A DNA stretch of 64,000 nucleotides, from the NCBI GenBank assembly GCA_947044405.1, contig CAMRHE010000462.1:1027001-1091000 (forward strand). Direction: 5' to 3'. This document shows, piece after piece, positions 1 to 11,398 of the stretch. The position numbers and the translations under genes were made by a program. The notes beneath the pieces were generated by a model. It made no database searches, was not told the DNA's origin, and worked only from the letters and a program-made list of their open reading frames with translations. Each line of letters starts with the position of its first letter. Position 1 is the first letter of the stretch. The DNA is from Leptodactylus fallax. Lineage: Eukaryota > Chordata > Amphibia > Anura > Leptodactylidae.

Positions 1-233
1 CTGGAGTCCTGGGTTCGAAGCCTGCCAAGGACAACAACATCTGCAAGGAGTTTGTATGTTCTCCCCGTTTTTGCGTGGGTTTCCTCCGGGTACTCTGGTT
101 TCCTCCCACACTCCAAAGACATACTGATAGGGAATGTAGATTGTGAGCCCTATATGAGACAGTGACTGTCAATGTTTGTAAAGCACTGCAGAATATGATG
201 CGCTATATAAGTAAGCATAATAAATAAATAAGT
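1..233 (+). mobile_element. tRNA-derived SINE with V-SINE (DANA/Mermaid-type) central domain, 5' truncated by the window edge
   Basis: A pol III B box (GGTTCGAAGCC) lies at 12-22. It is followed at about 50-115 by the conserved block seen in vertebrate V-SINEs (GTTCTCCCCG, GTGGGTTTCCTCCGGG, CTCCCACACTCCAAAGACAT). The 3' end reads CGCTATATAAGTAAG followed by AATAAATAAATAA, a short tail of the LINE-mobilised kind. The A box lies before the window. The family name is from memory of the consensus, not from a search. Confidence 0.75.
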
Positions 234-934
234 TGTGCACTACACATATCTGGCCTTTATGGAAGAGTGGCAAGAAGAAAACCATTGTTGATAGAAAGAC
301 ATAAGAAATGCTGTTTACAGTTTACCACAAGCCATGTAGGGGACACAGCAAACATGTGGGAGAAGGTGCTCTGGTCAGATTAGACCAAAGTTGAACTTTT
401 TGGCCTAAATGCAAAGCGCTATGTGTGACGGAAAAGTAACTATGCTCATCACCCTGAACACCATCCCCACTGTGAAACATGGTGGTGGCACCATCATGCT
501 GTGGGGATGCTTTTCTTCAGCAGTGACTGGTAAGCTGGTCAGAGTTGATGGGAAGATGGATGGAGATAAATACAGGGCAATCCTGGAAGAAAACCTGTTT
601 GGAGGCTGCAAAAGACTTGAGACTGGATAGGAGACCCAGTCACCTTCCAGCAAGACAATGAGCCAGAGCTACAGTGGAATGGTTTAGATCAAAGAATATT
701 CATGTGTTAGAATGGCCCAGTCAAAGTCCAGACCTAAATCCCATTGAGCATCTGTGGCAAGACATGAAAATTGCTGTTCATAGTCGCTCTCCATCCAATC
801 TGGCTGAGCTTGAGCTAATTTGCAAAAAAGAATGGGTAAAAATCTCAGTCTCTAGTTGCGCAAAGCTGGTAGAGACATACCCCAAAAGACTTGCAGCTGT
901 AATTGCAGTGAAAGGTGGCTCTACAAAGTATTGA
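234..934 (+). pseudogene. Tc1 transposase fragment, disrupted
   Basis: This encodes the C-terminal two thirds of a Tc1 DDE transposase, starting near the region before the catalytic core. Recognisable blocks in order are the LYGRVA-like stretch, WSD, TVKHGGG, LEENLF, and the C-terminal WPSQSPDLNPIEHLW with its catalytic Glu. An in-frame TAG at 381-383 follows the first catalytic Asp where the family has Glu. Small indels near 620-670 break the frame, and the second catalytic block is garbled (DNEPE). It ends in TGA at 932-934. It cannot make a working transposase. Confidence 0.88.
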
Positions 935-1147
935 TATAGGGGGCTGAATACTTTTGCACGTTACATTTTTCAGATTTTTATTTCATTAAAATTTTGAAAA
1001 CCATGTATCATTTTCATTCCACATCACAATTATCTGCTACTTTGTGTTGGTCTATCACTTAAAATCTCAATAAAATACATTTAAGTTTCTGGTTGTAAGG
1101 TGACAAAATGTGGAAAAGGGGTATGAATACTTTTGCAAGGCACTGTA
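234..1147 (+). mobile_element. Tc1-like element remnant, 5' end missing
   Basis: The 3' two thirds of a Tc1 transposon. The right end reads GTATGAATACTTTTGCAAGG then CACTG and the TA target. A related inner motif, GGGGGCTGAATACTTTTGCAC, sits near 938-960 just after the transposase frame, as in IR/DR-type ends. The 5' end is lost; homology begins abruptly in the middle of the transposase directly after the SINE tail. It sits in a TTAA-family repeat that resumes at 1148. Confidence 0.9.
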
Positions 1148-1466
1148 AATTTGGTATCCTCAGAATCATACTGAAACATAGAATACAGATTTGGCTGCAC
1201 AGTGAATGCCATAAAAATGAAGCCCATAATAAAGTTGCACAAATGCACTTTTTCTCCAATTCTCCACCCCATTCTGAATTTTTTTCTAGCTTCCCAGTAC
1301 ATTGTACATAATAATAAATGGTACCATTATGAAGAACAATTTGTCCCGCAAACATTAAGCTCTCATATGACTTTGTGAATGGAAAAATAAAAAACTTCTT
1401 ATGGGGTCTGGTAGGTGGGGAGTCAAAAACAAAAATCAAAAAATGCCTTCGGTGGGACGAGGTTAA
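1148..1466 (+). repeat. Right-end fragment of a TTAA-flanked non-autonomous repeat
   Basis: Homologous to 4680-4970, and in reverse orientation to 12973-13300 and 25865-26065. Shared blocks include GGCTGCACAGTGAATGCC and the GAGTCAAAAAC stretch. It ends GGGACGAGGTTAA at 1466, matching the TTAA boundary of the other copies. Its left part is cut off by the Tc1 insertion that ends at 1147. Confidence 0.65.
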
Positions 1467-2302
1467 TCAAGACCTCGCAGAACAAATAATTCTAAATAAA
1501 TATGCCCGATCCGTCCCCTGCCCCCCCCCCCCAACATCTACAAAATATGTATAATGCAATAATTTATGTTCTCATTCAAGAGTGGTCCAATGACCACCAA
1601 AGTTGACCTAATCTTATAAAGGCCGATGCTGCAGTCATTACGATATAAAATGCATTTCACCACTGAACCATTGCTTTTCAATCTGTATGTAGATCCTTCA
1701 GTTATATCCTATTCTACTGAGGTTTCTGTTTCCCTACCACCAATATTTATTTAAAAACCTGGCAAACTTTTTATAATTATAAATAAAACAGGTTAACTGA
1801 GAAATACTGGCACTGCATGATATGTCAACTGAAGACCCTTAGGCAAAATGTGTGAAAAACCACAAGGATACATTCAGTTGTACTTTATTTTGTGCTTTAG
1901 CCTCAGAATTTCTTTCCTGTCTCTTTCCTGTCACTAGTTTATTAGGACGTGATTCAGCTTCCCACATAACAGCACCATCCCCCTCCCTGTGCTTTAGTCC
2001 CACAAGCTTTTACTGTTGCAGACAATGGATTTGCTGTATACATCCAAAAGGCAAGTTATAACACCTTCTGTGTTTCTATAGTTATATACAGGTATCACAT
2101 TTACACCCAGACAGTGGTGAAAATGGTAAAACATATATATCTACCGTACACATGAAATGTCACATGTTACTGCTGCCCCTTAATAATTTAAGGAGCAGAT
2201 TATTTGTAACATTTTACAGTAAAAAAACATACAATACAAAAACATTGTATTGAATAGTTTAGAACTGTGGGACAAATTTATTAAAACTGTCTAACGGTAT
2301 GT
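1467..2302. other. Unassigned intergenic DNA
   Basis: No gene or element recognised. There is a run of C at about 1522-1532. Open frames are short and show no known motif. Confidence 0.5.
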
Positions 2303-2692
2303 TTAGGGTTAGATCACACAGTTTTTTTGCAGGTTGAAAAAAATCTGCTTCAGGAATTATGAAACTTTTTCGATGTGGTTTTTGAAACGATGTGGTTTTT
2401 GACGTGGTTTTTAACAATTTCTTTATATGAACCTGGAAAATCTGCTTCAAAAAGAGGCTGGTGGTTTTTAATGCAGTTTTTGCAAAAAACGCTTCAAAAA
2501 CCACGTCACATTTTTTTTCCGCCTCCAATTGAATTCAAGATAGATCATGTCACTTTCTTTTTTCCCTAGCAGAAAAAAATCAGCTAGAGAAAAAAACTGC
2601 TACTGACTCCCATTGAAATCATTTGGAAGTGTTTTTGAGGTGGTTTCTGCCTCAAAATCCCCCTGCAAAACTCACTGTGTGAGTTCACCTTT
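2303..2692. mobile_element. Hairpin MITE of the 'donor-acceptor arm' type
   Basis: The ends are inverted repeats: TTAGGGTTAGATCACACAG on the left against CTGTGTGAGTTCACCTTTA on the right. The interior is A/T-rich and internally palindromic. No coding capacity is visible. This terminal type (AGG.T..GTTCACAC) recurs more than ten times in the window. Confidence 0.6.
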
Positions 2693-2938
2693 ACATGGAG
2701 GAACTTGGAGCTGATGTTTTTTCTCTAGCTGACTTTTCAGCTAGCGGAAAAAATAAGCATCATGCTCAATCTTCAGGTGAATTCCAGGAGGTGAGAAAAT
2801 ACCACCTGGCTGGCATGGAATTTGCACATTCCTTGTCAGATTCCAGGGCAGATATCATAAAGTGGAAAAATTCTGCTTCTGAATACCTGAAGCTGAATTT
2901 TTCAGCTTTTGCAAATTCTTCTGTGTGAACTTAGCCTA
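2686..2938. mobile_element. Second hairpin MITE, abutting the previous one
   Basis: The left end reads CTTTACATGGAGGAACTTGG and the right end ends TTCTGTGTGAACTTAGCCT. The interior carries inverted AGCTGA-TTTTTCAGC blocks. Non-coding. Confidence 0.5.
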
Positions 2939-3082
2939 AAAGAAAAACTGCTTTTGTAGCAGCATACATTTTTCAAGAGCAGACTGCCAAGAGAGAGTTG
3001 AACTGTGATTGGTTATTATTGATTGCATCTTCATGTTAAAGGGGAGGTCCAGCTGTTTCTGGCACAAAAGCTTATCAGGTTA

Positions 3083-3343
3083 TTAAAGGGAATCTGTCAG
3101 CAGTAAATTGGTTATAAACCTAATCACAGTACCTTGTAAAGGTGATTCTACAGTTTCCAAATATGCCTCTGTTATTCAGCTTTGTTGCCCCATTTTCATT
3201 TAAATCGCAGTATAATTAATATGTAAATGAGGGGAAGTGAAAACTTATTTAGTAAGTTTATTAAATGAGTTACTTTGAGCCAGACTTTTACTTCAAAATC
3301 TTGGCACAATGTGGGTGCATTTTGTCACTTCTGACCACACCCC

Positions 3344-3397
<54 letters not shown>

Positions 3398-3600
3398 TCT
3401 AAATCAATACTGTCTACCAGTGCATAATAAATTTACATCCATGTCGTCTACCAGTGCATTTGGTATGGAGTTGCTGAGATATTAGCTTTTTAATGATATG
3501 GTTCTGTTTGAACACATGAATCTGTGTAATTGAATAAAACATGATGCCCCTTACCTCCAGGATGATGGAAAGACTGTATCCTATACTATTAAATTCTCTC
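3083..3600. repeat. T2-like MITE end plus (TAA)n microsatellite
   Basis: TTAAAGGGAATCTGTCAGCAG at 3083 resembles the terminal inverted repeat of TTAA-type T2/Kolobok-like MITEs, but no matching right end was found. A perfect trinucleotide run, (TAA)n, occupies about 3350-3394. The stretch near 3460-3490 (GTTGCTGAGATAT) resembles the interior of the MITE at 25575-25848. Confidence 0.4.
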
Positions 3601-3825
3601 TAGATATGAACATAACAAAACACAAGAGGGGGTGTACTATCCTATCTACCCCAAAAACCTAGCATAGATGGGCAATGATGTGGCGCATCTTTGAGATTTG
3701 TGCCAAAGATGCACCTCTTGGTTATGAGACCTGCTAGACACTTTTTACAAAAGTGGGCAAAGCATGGTTTGGACCAAGGTGGACTAACAAATTTACTATA
3801 ACTCACTCCAGAAAACTATACCAGT

Positions 3826-4247
3826 TATGCTTCGTTCACACCTGCGCTTGCTGTCCGTCCGTTGCCAATCCTGTGAAAATCTCGGCGAACTGGATTGGCA
3901 TCGGATACAGACCGGTCAGCGACGCATTGGTTAAAAACCCATTCATTTGAATGGGTTTTTAAAGCAATGCGCGGGTGTCCGATTGCACCCTCTGCGCTGC
4001 GAATCCTTTTTTTTCGTCGGAAACAAAGTCGGACACGCAGGACTTTGTGTCCGACAAAAAAAACCGGCTTCGGAGCGCAGAGGGTGCAATCGGACACCCA
4101 CACATTGCTTTAAAAACCCATTCAAATGAATGGGTTTTTAACCAATGCGTCGCTGACTGGTCTGTATCCGATGCCAATCCAGTTCGCCTAGATTTTCACT
4201 GGATTGGCAACGGACGGATAGCAAGCGCAGGTGTGAACGAAGCATTA
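3826..4247. mobile_element. Long palindromic MITE, about 422 bp
   Basis: Two arms of about 200 bp are near-perfect reverse complements around a centre near 4036. The ends are TTATGCTTCGTTCACACCTG and CAGGTGTGAACGAAGCATTA. Inside each arm is a smaller perfect palindrome, AAAACCCATTCATTTGAATG and its mirror. Both strands are open for about 100 codons only because of the palindrome; no protein motif is present. Confidence 0.8.
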
Positions 4248-4367
4248 CCTGATATCTACACCAGTCCCTGGCTAGCGTAAATTTCACCTCACCTGGTGAG
4301 CCACAATTATTAAGAAGCCTAAGCCTCTTAATAATTCAGGTGCATCTCGTGCCAGCATGGAAATTGA

Positions 4368-7300
4368 TTAACCCCTTCATGACATCTGCTGTACTATTAC
4401 AGAGGATGTCGGGTCTTTAAAGATGGTGGCCGCTCTGCAGTAATGTACAGCAGAGACCCAGAGCTAATGCCTGCGATCAAAAAAAATAAATAAAAACTTA
4501 AAAATTTTAATAAAAAGTGATCAAAACATCAGCTATTACCCAAAATGGTATAACTAAAAATACATCTGGCCTTACCAAAAAGACACCTTATGCATCCCCA
4601 TACACAGAAATATAAAAAAGTAACTGGTGTAAAATATTGTGATTCCGAGAAAGTTTTGGATTTTTTTTTATATAAATTTGATATCCCCAGAATCGTACCG
4701 ACCCATAGAATACAGGTGAGATATCATTTTGGCTGCACAGTGAATGCCATAAAAACAAATTCTGTAACAAAGTCACACAAACGCAGTTTTTCTCCTATTC
4801 CCCCCATTCTGAATTTTTTCCAGCTTTCCAGTACATCGCACAGAATATTAAACGGTGCCATTATGAAGTACAATTTGTCCGGCAAACACTAAGCCTTCAT
4901 ATGGCTCTGTGAATGGAAAAATAACAAATATTTTGGGTTTGGAAGGCGGAGAGTCAAAAACGAAAAATCAAACAAGGCCATCAGGGCACATGTGGATGCA
5001 AACTGATGTTTGAGCACACAGCAGCACATGTTAGATAAGCAACGGTACTGGACATTTGAATAGTTTTCAGGTGCCATGTCTCATTTGCTGAGCCCCTAGA
5101 GTACCAATACAATGGAAAACCCCAATAAATGATCCCATTTAGAAAACTACAACCATGACAGAATTTATTAAGGGGTATAAGTGAGCATTTTGGTCCCACA
5201 GCTGTTTCAAAGATTTTATTAACATTTGGATCTGTAAATGAAAAATTACTAAAATGTCACTTTATCCCCAAAGTTTTCATTTTCACAATGGGTTAAAGGA
5301 GAAAAAACACACCCACAGTTTATTAAACAATTACTCCTGAACACAGCAATACCCCATATGTGGTAGTATTCTGCTGTATGGGCACATGGGGGAGCTTGGA
5401 ATGGAAAGAGTGCTATTTAGCTTCCGGAGGGCAGATTTTGCTGGTATAGTTTTCAGGTGCCATGTCACATTTGCAGAGCCCCTAATGTACCAGTACAGTG
5501 GAAACCCCTCATAGGTGACCGTATTTTAGAAACTACACCCCTCAAGGAATTTCTCAAGGGGTATTATCATTTTGAGCCTAAGAGTACTTCCCGAAAATTA
5601 ATGTACAAAGTGAAAATTTAAATTTTTATATAAATATGCCATTTCAGAGCCCAATATGTTCCACCCACTTTGTATCATCAGAGACACACTCTCCTAAAAC
5701 TATTAAGTGGGCAATCCCGGGTACAAAAAGTTATGTGGGCGTAAACTGCTTTTTGGTCACACAGTAGTGCTCAGAAGGGAGCACTGTGCTTTTTAGCTTT
5801 TGAAGTATAGATTTAGAGGGACTTTCTGGATGCCATGATTTTTTTTGAAGAGCCCTGGAATTCCCTAGAAGTAACCCCATTTTGTAGGGGCAATTTTAGA
5901 GTCTATGCAAATGTGACATGGCGTTCAAAAACCAACAATCTAAATCTGCGCTCCAAAAGCACATAGTGCTCCTTCACATCTGCACCCTGCTGTTTGCCAA
6001 AACGGCAGTTTATGCCCACATGTATGGCACTGTTGTATCCAGGATAACATACTTAAAAATGCCATATGTGGGTGTAACCTGCTGTTTGGACACAGCCAGG
6101 CACAGAAGGGAAACAGTGATATTTTGGTTTTTGGAGCACAGTTTGGTTTTTGGATAATGCCACTTTTGTAGAGCCCCTGAATTGCCCAGTAAAGTGGAAT
6201 CTGCAGACATGTGACCCCATTTTGGAAACTACACCACTGAAGGGATTTATAAAGTGGCGTAGCAAGCATTTTTAACCCTTGAGCGTTGCATTAAGTTAAC
6301 TTACAGAAATTAATGTGCAGCTGATAATGAAAAGTAAAAATTGCCATTTTTCCAGAGATATGCCATTTTAGTACCCGATATGTTGTGCCTGGCTTGTGTC
6401 AGCAGAGACACACACTTCAAAAACTGTTAAGCAGGTATCCCAGGAGCTACAGCTTTTGGAGCGTTTATCTTTGATACAAGCTGGGCACAACATATTACGC
6501 GCTGAAATGAAGTATTCCTGGAAAAATTGCAATTTTCACCTTTCATTATCAGCTGCGTTTTTATTACTGGAAAATAAAGTAATGCAACACTTGGGGTTAA
6601 AAATGCTCACTGTACCCCTGAATAAATTCCTTCAGGGGTATGGTTTCCAAAATGGGGTCACATGTTATGGGATTCCACTTTACTGGCAATTCAGGGCTCT
6701 GCAAAAGTGTCATGACGTCCAAAAACCAAACTGTCTAAATCTGTGCTCCAAAAACCACTTGGCGCTCATTCCCTTCTGTGCCCAAACAGCAGTTTATACC
6801 CAAATATGACATTAAGTATGTTATCCTTGGTACAACAGTGTCATACATATGGGCAGGGCAGAAACTGCAGCTTGGGCACAAAGCAGGGCACGGAAGGGAA
6901 GGAGCGCTATGTGCCTTTTGGAGTGCAGATTTAGATGTTTGGTATCTCGACATCATGTCATGTCTGCAGAACCTCTAAGGTACCAGTAAAGTGGAATCCC
7001 CTAGGGAGTGACCCTATTATGAAAACTGCACCCCTCAAAAAATGTATCAAGGGGTGTAGTGAGGATTAGTATCCCAGACGTAAATGCACAGAGGATGGTG
7101 AAAAGTGAATATGTAAGCTGTGCGGAGTACATTGGGAACACCACATTTCCTACTATGTCCCCAGTAGCTCCTATGATTGGGGGGGGTCACTCTGGGTATC
7201 ACTTTTCATTTCTTTTCCGTTGTAAGCTCTAATTCTGGGGTGTACCCTGATATACGCTTGCACAGCTCATACACTGCTTTCCTGCTGCAGCCAGTTTTGT

Positions 7301-8273
7301 TCTAATGATTTGGTGATTTTTGGGGTTTTTGTTTTCACATTGTACAAGCTATATTTTTTTTATTTTACTGGTGATATGAGGGCTTGTTTTTTGCAGTATG
7401 AGATGCATTTTGTAATTATACCATTTTTTGCCAATAACCTATTGACTAAATTTTATTAACTCTTTCTTGGTGGATTAAAAAAAAATTAATTCTGGCATAG
7501 CTTTTTACCTTTTAATTCTTTTTCTGTGCAGCGTACAGCATAAGTAACATGTTACCTTTATTCTGTGGGTTATGTGGGCTATATCTAATTGATATTGTTT
7601 TTTTATGTGTTACTGATTTTGCAGATCAACAACACATTTTGGGACATAAATCAATTATTTTAGAATCACCATCTTCTGAGATGCAGAAGATTTTTAATTT
7701 TCAGTTGACAGTCGGTTGAGGGCTTATTTTTTGTGTGATGACCTGTGCTTTTTATTGATAGTTTTTTGGGGTACATATAACTTTTTTATCATTTTTATAG
7801 CATTTTTTGTAAGGAGACATGGTGAAAAATCATTATTTCTGGCGATTTCATTTCCCCCCCCCCCAAAGTTCATCGTACAGGTTAAATAATGTTTCAGTTT
7901 TATTGTACGGGTTTTTATGGACGTGGTGATATGAAATATGTATTGTTTTTATTAATTTTTAGTTTTTTTATATAATTCTTTTTATATAGGAAAGGGGCAT
8001 TTTGGGACTTTAATCATTTATTAATTTTTTCCACACTTTATTTTACTGTTTTGTGATGCCCCACTAGGTGACTTGAATCAGCGATTCTCTGATCGCTGGT
8101 TCAGTACTATGCACTGCAATACATGTGCATACACATGTATTGCAGTGTATAGAGGAAGTCAGCCGTTCTGATAGTGAGCAGGAGGGTGGCCAGGAAGGTA
8201 ATAGTACATCCTGGCCGCCACTGTCTTAACGACCAGGGATGTACTATTACATCTGTGGTCTCTAAGGGGTTAA
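4368..8273. mobile_element. TTAA-bounded non-autonomous DNA transposon or composite, 3.9 kb, non-coding
   Basis: The interval begins TTAACCCCTTCATGACATC and ends CTCTAAGGGGTTAA, with TTAA at both ends. Terminal hairpin blocks built on GTACTATTAC are shared by the two ends. TTAA duplication with CCC..GGG termini fits piggyBac- or Kolobok-type mobilisation (inference). The first 600 bp match the repeats at 1148, 12973 and 25865. From about 5060 to 7080 a roughly 135-bp module recurs about six times, one inverted: GCCATGTCACATTTG, GAGCCCCT, CAGTGGAA, TGACCCCATTTT, AACTACACCCCT. No transposase was seen, so this may be two elements fused. Confidence 0.6.
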
Positions 8274-8620
8274 ATAATTTTCCCTCAAGAGAAGTTAAAC
8301 TTCCCAGTCTATAGTTTCTGGGCTTACTTTTAGACCCCTTCTTGAATATTGGCACTACATTTTCTATGCGCCAGACCCAGTCATTACTGAATCCTTAACT
8401 AAATACTAAATAACAAAACTTTCAGACAACTTTTGATTTTCTGGCAGTATTTGTTTCATTAAAAACTTTTGTAATATACTTATTAACAAATTTTGGTTCA
8501 TTTCTGTGAAATCCTGCCTCTCTTTATTCTTTTCTTGCTTCTCTATTGAGAGCTGTTCCTACCTCTCACTGAGTAACTGTGTACGGAGTATGGGCTTGTA
8601 GTACAGGGTTGTGTATATAT

Positions 8621-10213
8621 AGTGGTACGGAAAGTATTCAGACCCCTTTAAATTTTTCACTCTTTGTTTCATTGCGGCCATTTGCTAAAAGAAAAAAGGT
8701 CATTTTATTTCTCATTAATGTACACTCAGCACCCCATCTTGACAGAAAACCCCCCAGAAATGTAGATATATTTGCAAATTTATTAAAAAAGAAAAACTGA
8801 AATATCACATGGTCATAAGTATGCAGACTCTTTGCTCAGTTTTGAGTAGAAGCACCCTTTTGAGCTAGTACAGCCATGAGTCTTCTTGGGAATGATGCAA
8901 CAAGTTTTTAACATCTGGATTTGGGGATCCTCTGCCATTCTTCCTTGCAGATCCTCTCCAGTTCCGTCAGGTTGGATGGTGAACATTGGTGGACAGCCAT
9001 TTTCAGATCTCTCCAGAGATGCTCAATTGGGTTGAGGTCAGGGCTCTGGCTGGGCCAGTCAAGAATGGTCACAGAGTTGTTCCGAAGCCACTCCTTTGTT
9101 ATTTTAGCTGTGTGCTTAGGGTCATTGTCCTGTTGGAAGGTGAACCTTCGGCCCAGTCTCAGGTCCAGAGCACTCTGGAAGAGGTTTTCTTCCAGGATAT
9201 CTCTGAACTTGGCCCCATTCATCTTTCCTTCAATTGCAACCAGTCGTCCTGTCCCTGCAGCTGAAAAACACCCCCACTGAATGATGCTTCCACCACCATG
9301 TTTCACTGTTGGGATTGTATTGGGCAGGTGATGAGCAGTGCCTGCTTTTCTCCACACATACCTCTTAGAATTAACGCCAAAAAGTTCAAACGTCATCTCA
9401 TAGTCATGTGTTTTTTGGCAAACTCTATGCGGGCTTTCATATGTCTTGCACTGAGGAGAGGCTTCCTTCAGGCCACTCTGCCATAAAGCCCCAACTGGTG
9501 GAGGGCTGCAGTGATAGTTGACTTTGTGGAAATTTCTCCCATCTCCCTACTGCATCTCTGGAGCTCGGTCACAGTGATCTTTGGGTTCTTCTTTACCTCT
9601 CTTACCAAGAGTCTTCTCCCACGATTGCTCAGTTTGGCTGGATGGCCAGGTCTAGGAAGAGTTCTGGTCGTCCCAAACTTCTTCCATTTAAGGATTATGG
9701 AGGCCACTGTGCTCTAAGGAACCTTGAGTGCTGCAGAAATTCTTTTGTAACCTTGGCCAGATCTGTATCTTGCCACAATTCTGTCTCTGAGCTCCTTGGG
9801 CAGTTCCTTTGACCTCATGATTCTCATGCTCTGACATGCACTGTGAGCTGTGAGGTCTTATATAGACAGGTGTGTGCCTTTCCTAATCAAGTCCAATCAG
9901 TTTAATTAAACACAGCTGGACTCCAGTAGAACCATCTCAAGGAGGATCAGAAGGAAATGGACAGCATGTGAGTTAAATATGAGTGTCACAGAAACGGGTC
10001 TGAATACTTATGACCATGTGATATTTCAGTTTTTCTTTTTTAATAAATTTGCAAAAATATCTATATTTCAGTTTTTTTCTGTCAAGATGGGATGCTAAGT
10101 GTACATTAATGAGAAATAAAATGAACTTTTTTGCTTTTAGCAAATGGCTGCAATGAAACAAAGAACAAAGAGTGAAAAATTTAAAGGGGTCTGAATACTT
10201 TCCGTACCCACTG
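8621..10213 (-). mobile_element. Tc1-like transposon, full length but decayed
   Basis: The terminal inverted repeats begin GTGG(G)TACGGAAAGTATTC on both sides, next to TA. The inverted repeats run about 200 bp, with a weaker inner copy of the end motif (CATAAGTATGCAGACTC near 8815). The transposase lies on the minus strand. The element sits inside the MITE arm that resumes at 10214. Confidence 0.93.
8840..9818 (-). pseudogene. Tc1 transposase, disrupted by a stop, frameshifts and an internal deletion
   Basis: The likely original start is the ATG at 9816-9818, giving an N-terminal MRSKELPKEL with the paired-like HTH that binds the terminal repeats. An in-frame TAG at 9714-9716 follows KVP in the second helix region. 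Around 9396-9468 the frame shifts and a short stretch is missing just before ELFGVNSKR, which removes the WSDE block with the first catalytic Asp. The rest of the core is good: QQDNDPKHT and WPSQSPDLNPIEHLW. The C-terminal end is out of frame. Not functional. Confidence 0.88.
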
Positions 10214-10714
10214 TATATTTCTTGCATTATAAAATGTAAATACTTGATTTTGGTATCATATGAAAGAGGAGAGGTTACAGTGCTACCTATGTTATTTCCA
10301 GAGCTATAACTGATTGACAACATAGTCAGGATTGGGATATTTACAGTGCCTTACGAAAGTATTCAGCCCCCTTGAACTTTTCAACCTTTTGCCACATTTC
10401 AGGCTTCAAACATAAGGATATAAAATTTTAATTTTTTGGTGAAGAATCAACAACAAGTGGGACACAATTGTGAAGTGGAACGAAATTTATTGGTTATTTT
10501 AAACTTTTGTAAAAAATAAAAAACTGAAAAGTGGGGCGTGCAATATTATTCGGCCCCTTTACTTTCAGTGCAGCAAACTCACTCCAGAAATTCAGTGAGG
10601 ATCTCTGAATGATCCAATGTTGTCCTAAATGACTGATGATGATAAATATAATCCACCTGTGTGTAATCAAGTCTCCGTATAAATGCACCTGCTCTGTGAT
10701 AGTCTCAGGGTTCT

Positions 10715-11372
10715 TGTAACGTCTCTGCCTGTTCGGGTCTCTGCGCCACCCTCCGCTCGCACGCTGTGGCGAAGGAGGCGTGTTCAGTTTGATTCCTTGC
10801 GTAGGTTTCTTGCTGCTCAGTCTGAACATGGTCCTAGTCAATATAATGGATTTCCGGCCACACCCGTGTTCTGAGCATTGTTCTCTGGACTGTATAGAGT
10901 TAATCTCTTCCTGGCCTGTGTGATTGACAGCCTGTGTACCTATCAGGTCTGGGGCTGGGCCCAGACTTTCTTTATACAGGATGTCACTTTCTCAGCAAGT
11001 TGCCGGTTATTGCACTGTCTTTGCCTGCTCTCCTTTTTATATCCCTTACTACTTTGTTACTTGATTCTCTGACCCTTTGGCTTGCCTTTTGACTATTCTC
11101 TTGGATTTTGACTTTGTACTGCATTGCTCGTTTGTTACCGACCCCTTGGCTTCCTGACCTCTCTTTTGTCGTTTGTTTTGTCTTGTCCTGTTCTGTGTGT
11201 CACTTACCCAGTATAGGGCTTGTCTTCTAGTTGTCCTTTTACCATTTAGGGTAACTGAGGCAATAGGAAGGGACAGTGGCTGGGGTGAGATTAGGGCTCA
11301 CTTGTCTCTGTCCTTCCTCCCTGACCCCTGCAGTAGTGTCAGGGTATTGCTACATTTGGCAAGACCCTTACA
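10715..11372. mobile_element. Solo LTR, 658 bp, with 5-bp target site duplication
   Basis: Comparison with the uninterrupted copy at 15588-17216 shows a clean insertion in the leader before the transposase. It is flanked by GTTCT at 10710-10714 and 11373-11377. The insert starts TGTAACG and ends CCTTACA, the TG..CA ends of an LTR with a TGTAA/TTACA inverted terminus. A T- and C-rich 3' half follows. No internal retroviral or gag-pol sequence remains, so the two LTRs recombined. The 5-bp duplication fits Ty3/Gypsy-type integration; the exact family is not identified. Confidence 0.85.
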
Positions 11373-11398
11373 GTTCTGTTTAAAGCACAGAGCGCATC

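Noticed and set aside
1522..1532. C run as a possible G-quadruplex signal
   Set aside because: A single homopolymer without spaced tracts; similar runs at 7854 and 36238 are likewise simple.
3825..4280. Several overlapping open frames of 60-101 codons on both strands with similar products
   Set aside because: They arise from a palindromic MITE, which gives mirrored frames on both strands; no known motif.
5940..6960. Overlapping open frames of 66-137 codons around the inverted centre of the TTAA element
   Set aside because: They follow the repeated 135-bp modules in several frames on both strands, with no transposase motif.
9005..9280. 119-codon plus-strand frame across the 8621 Tc1 element
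   Set aside because: It is antisense to the transposase relic; the minus strand carries the DDE motifs.
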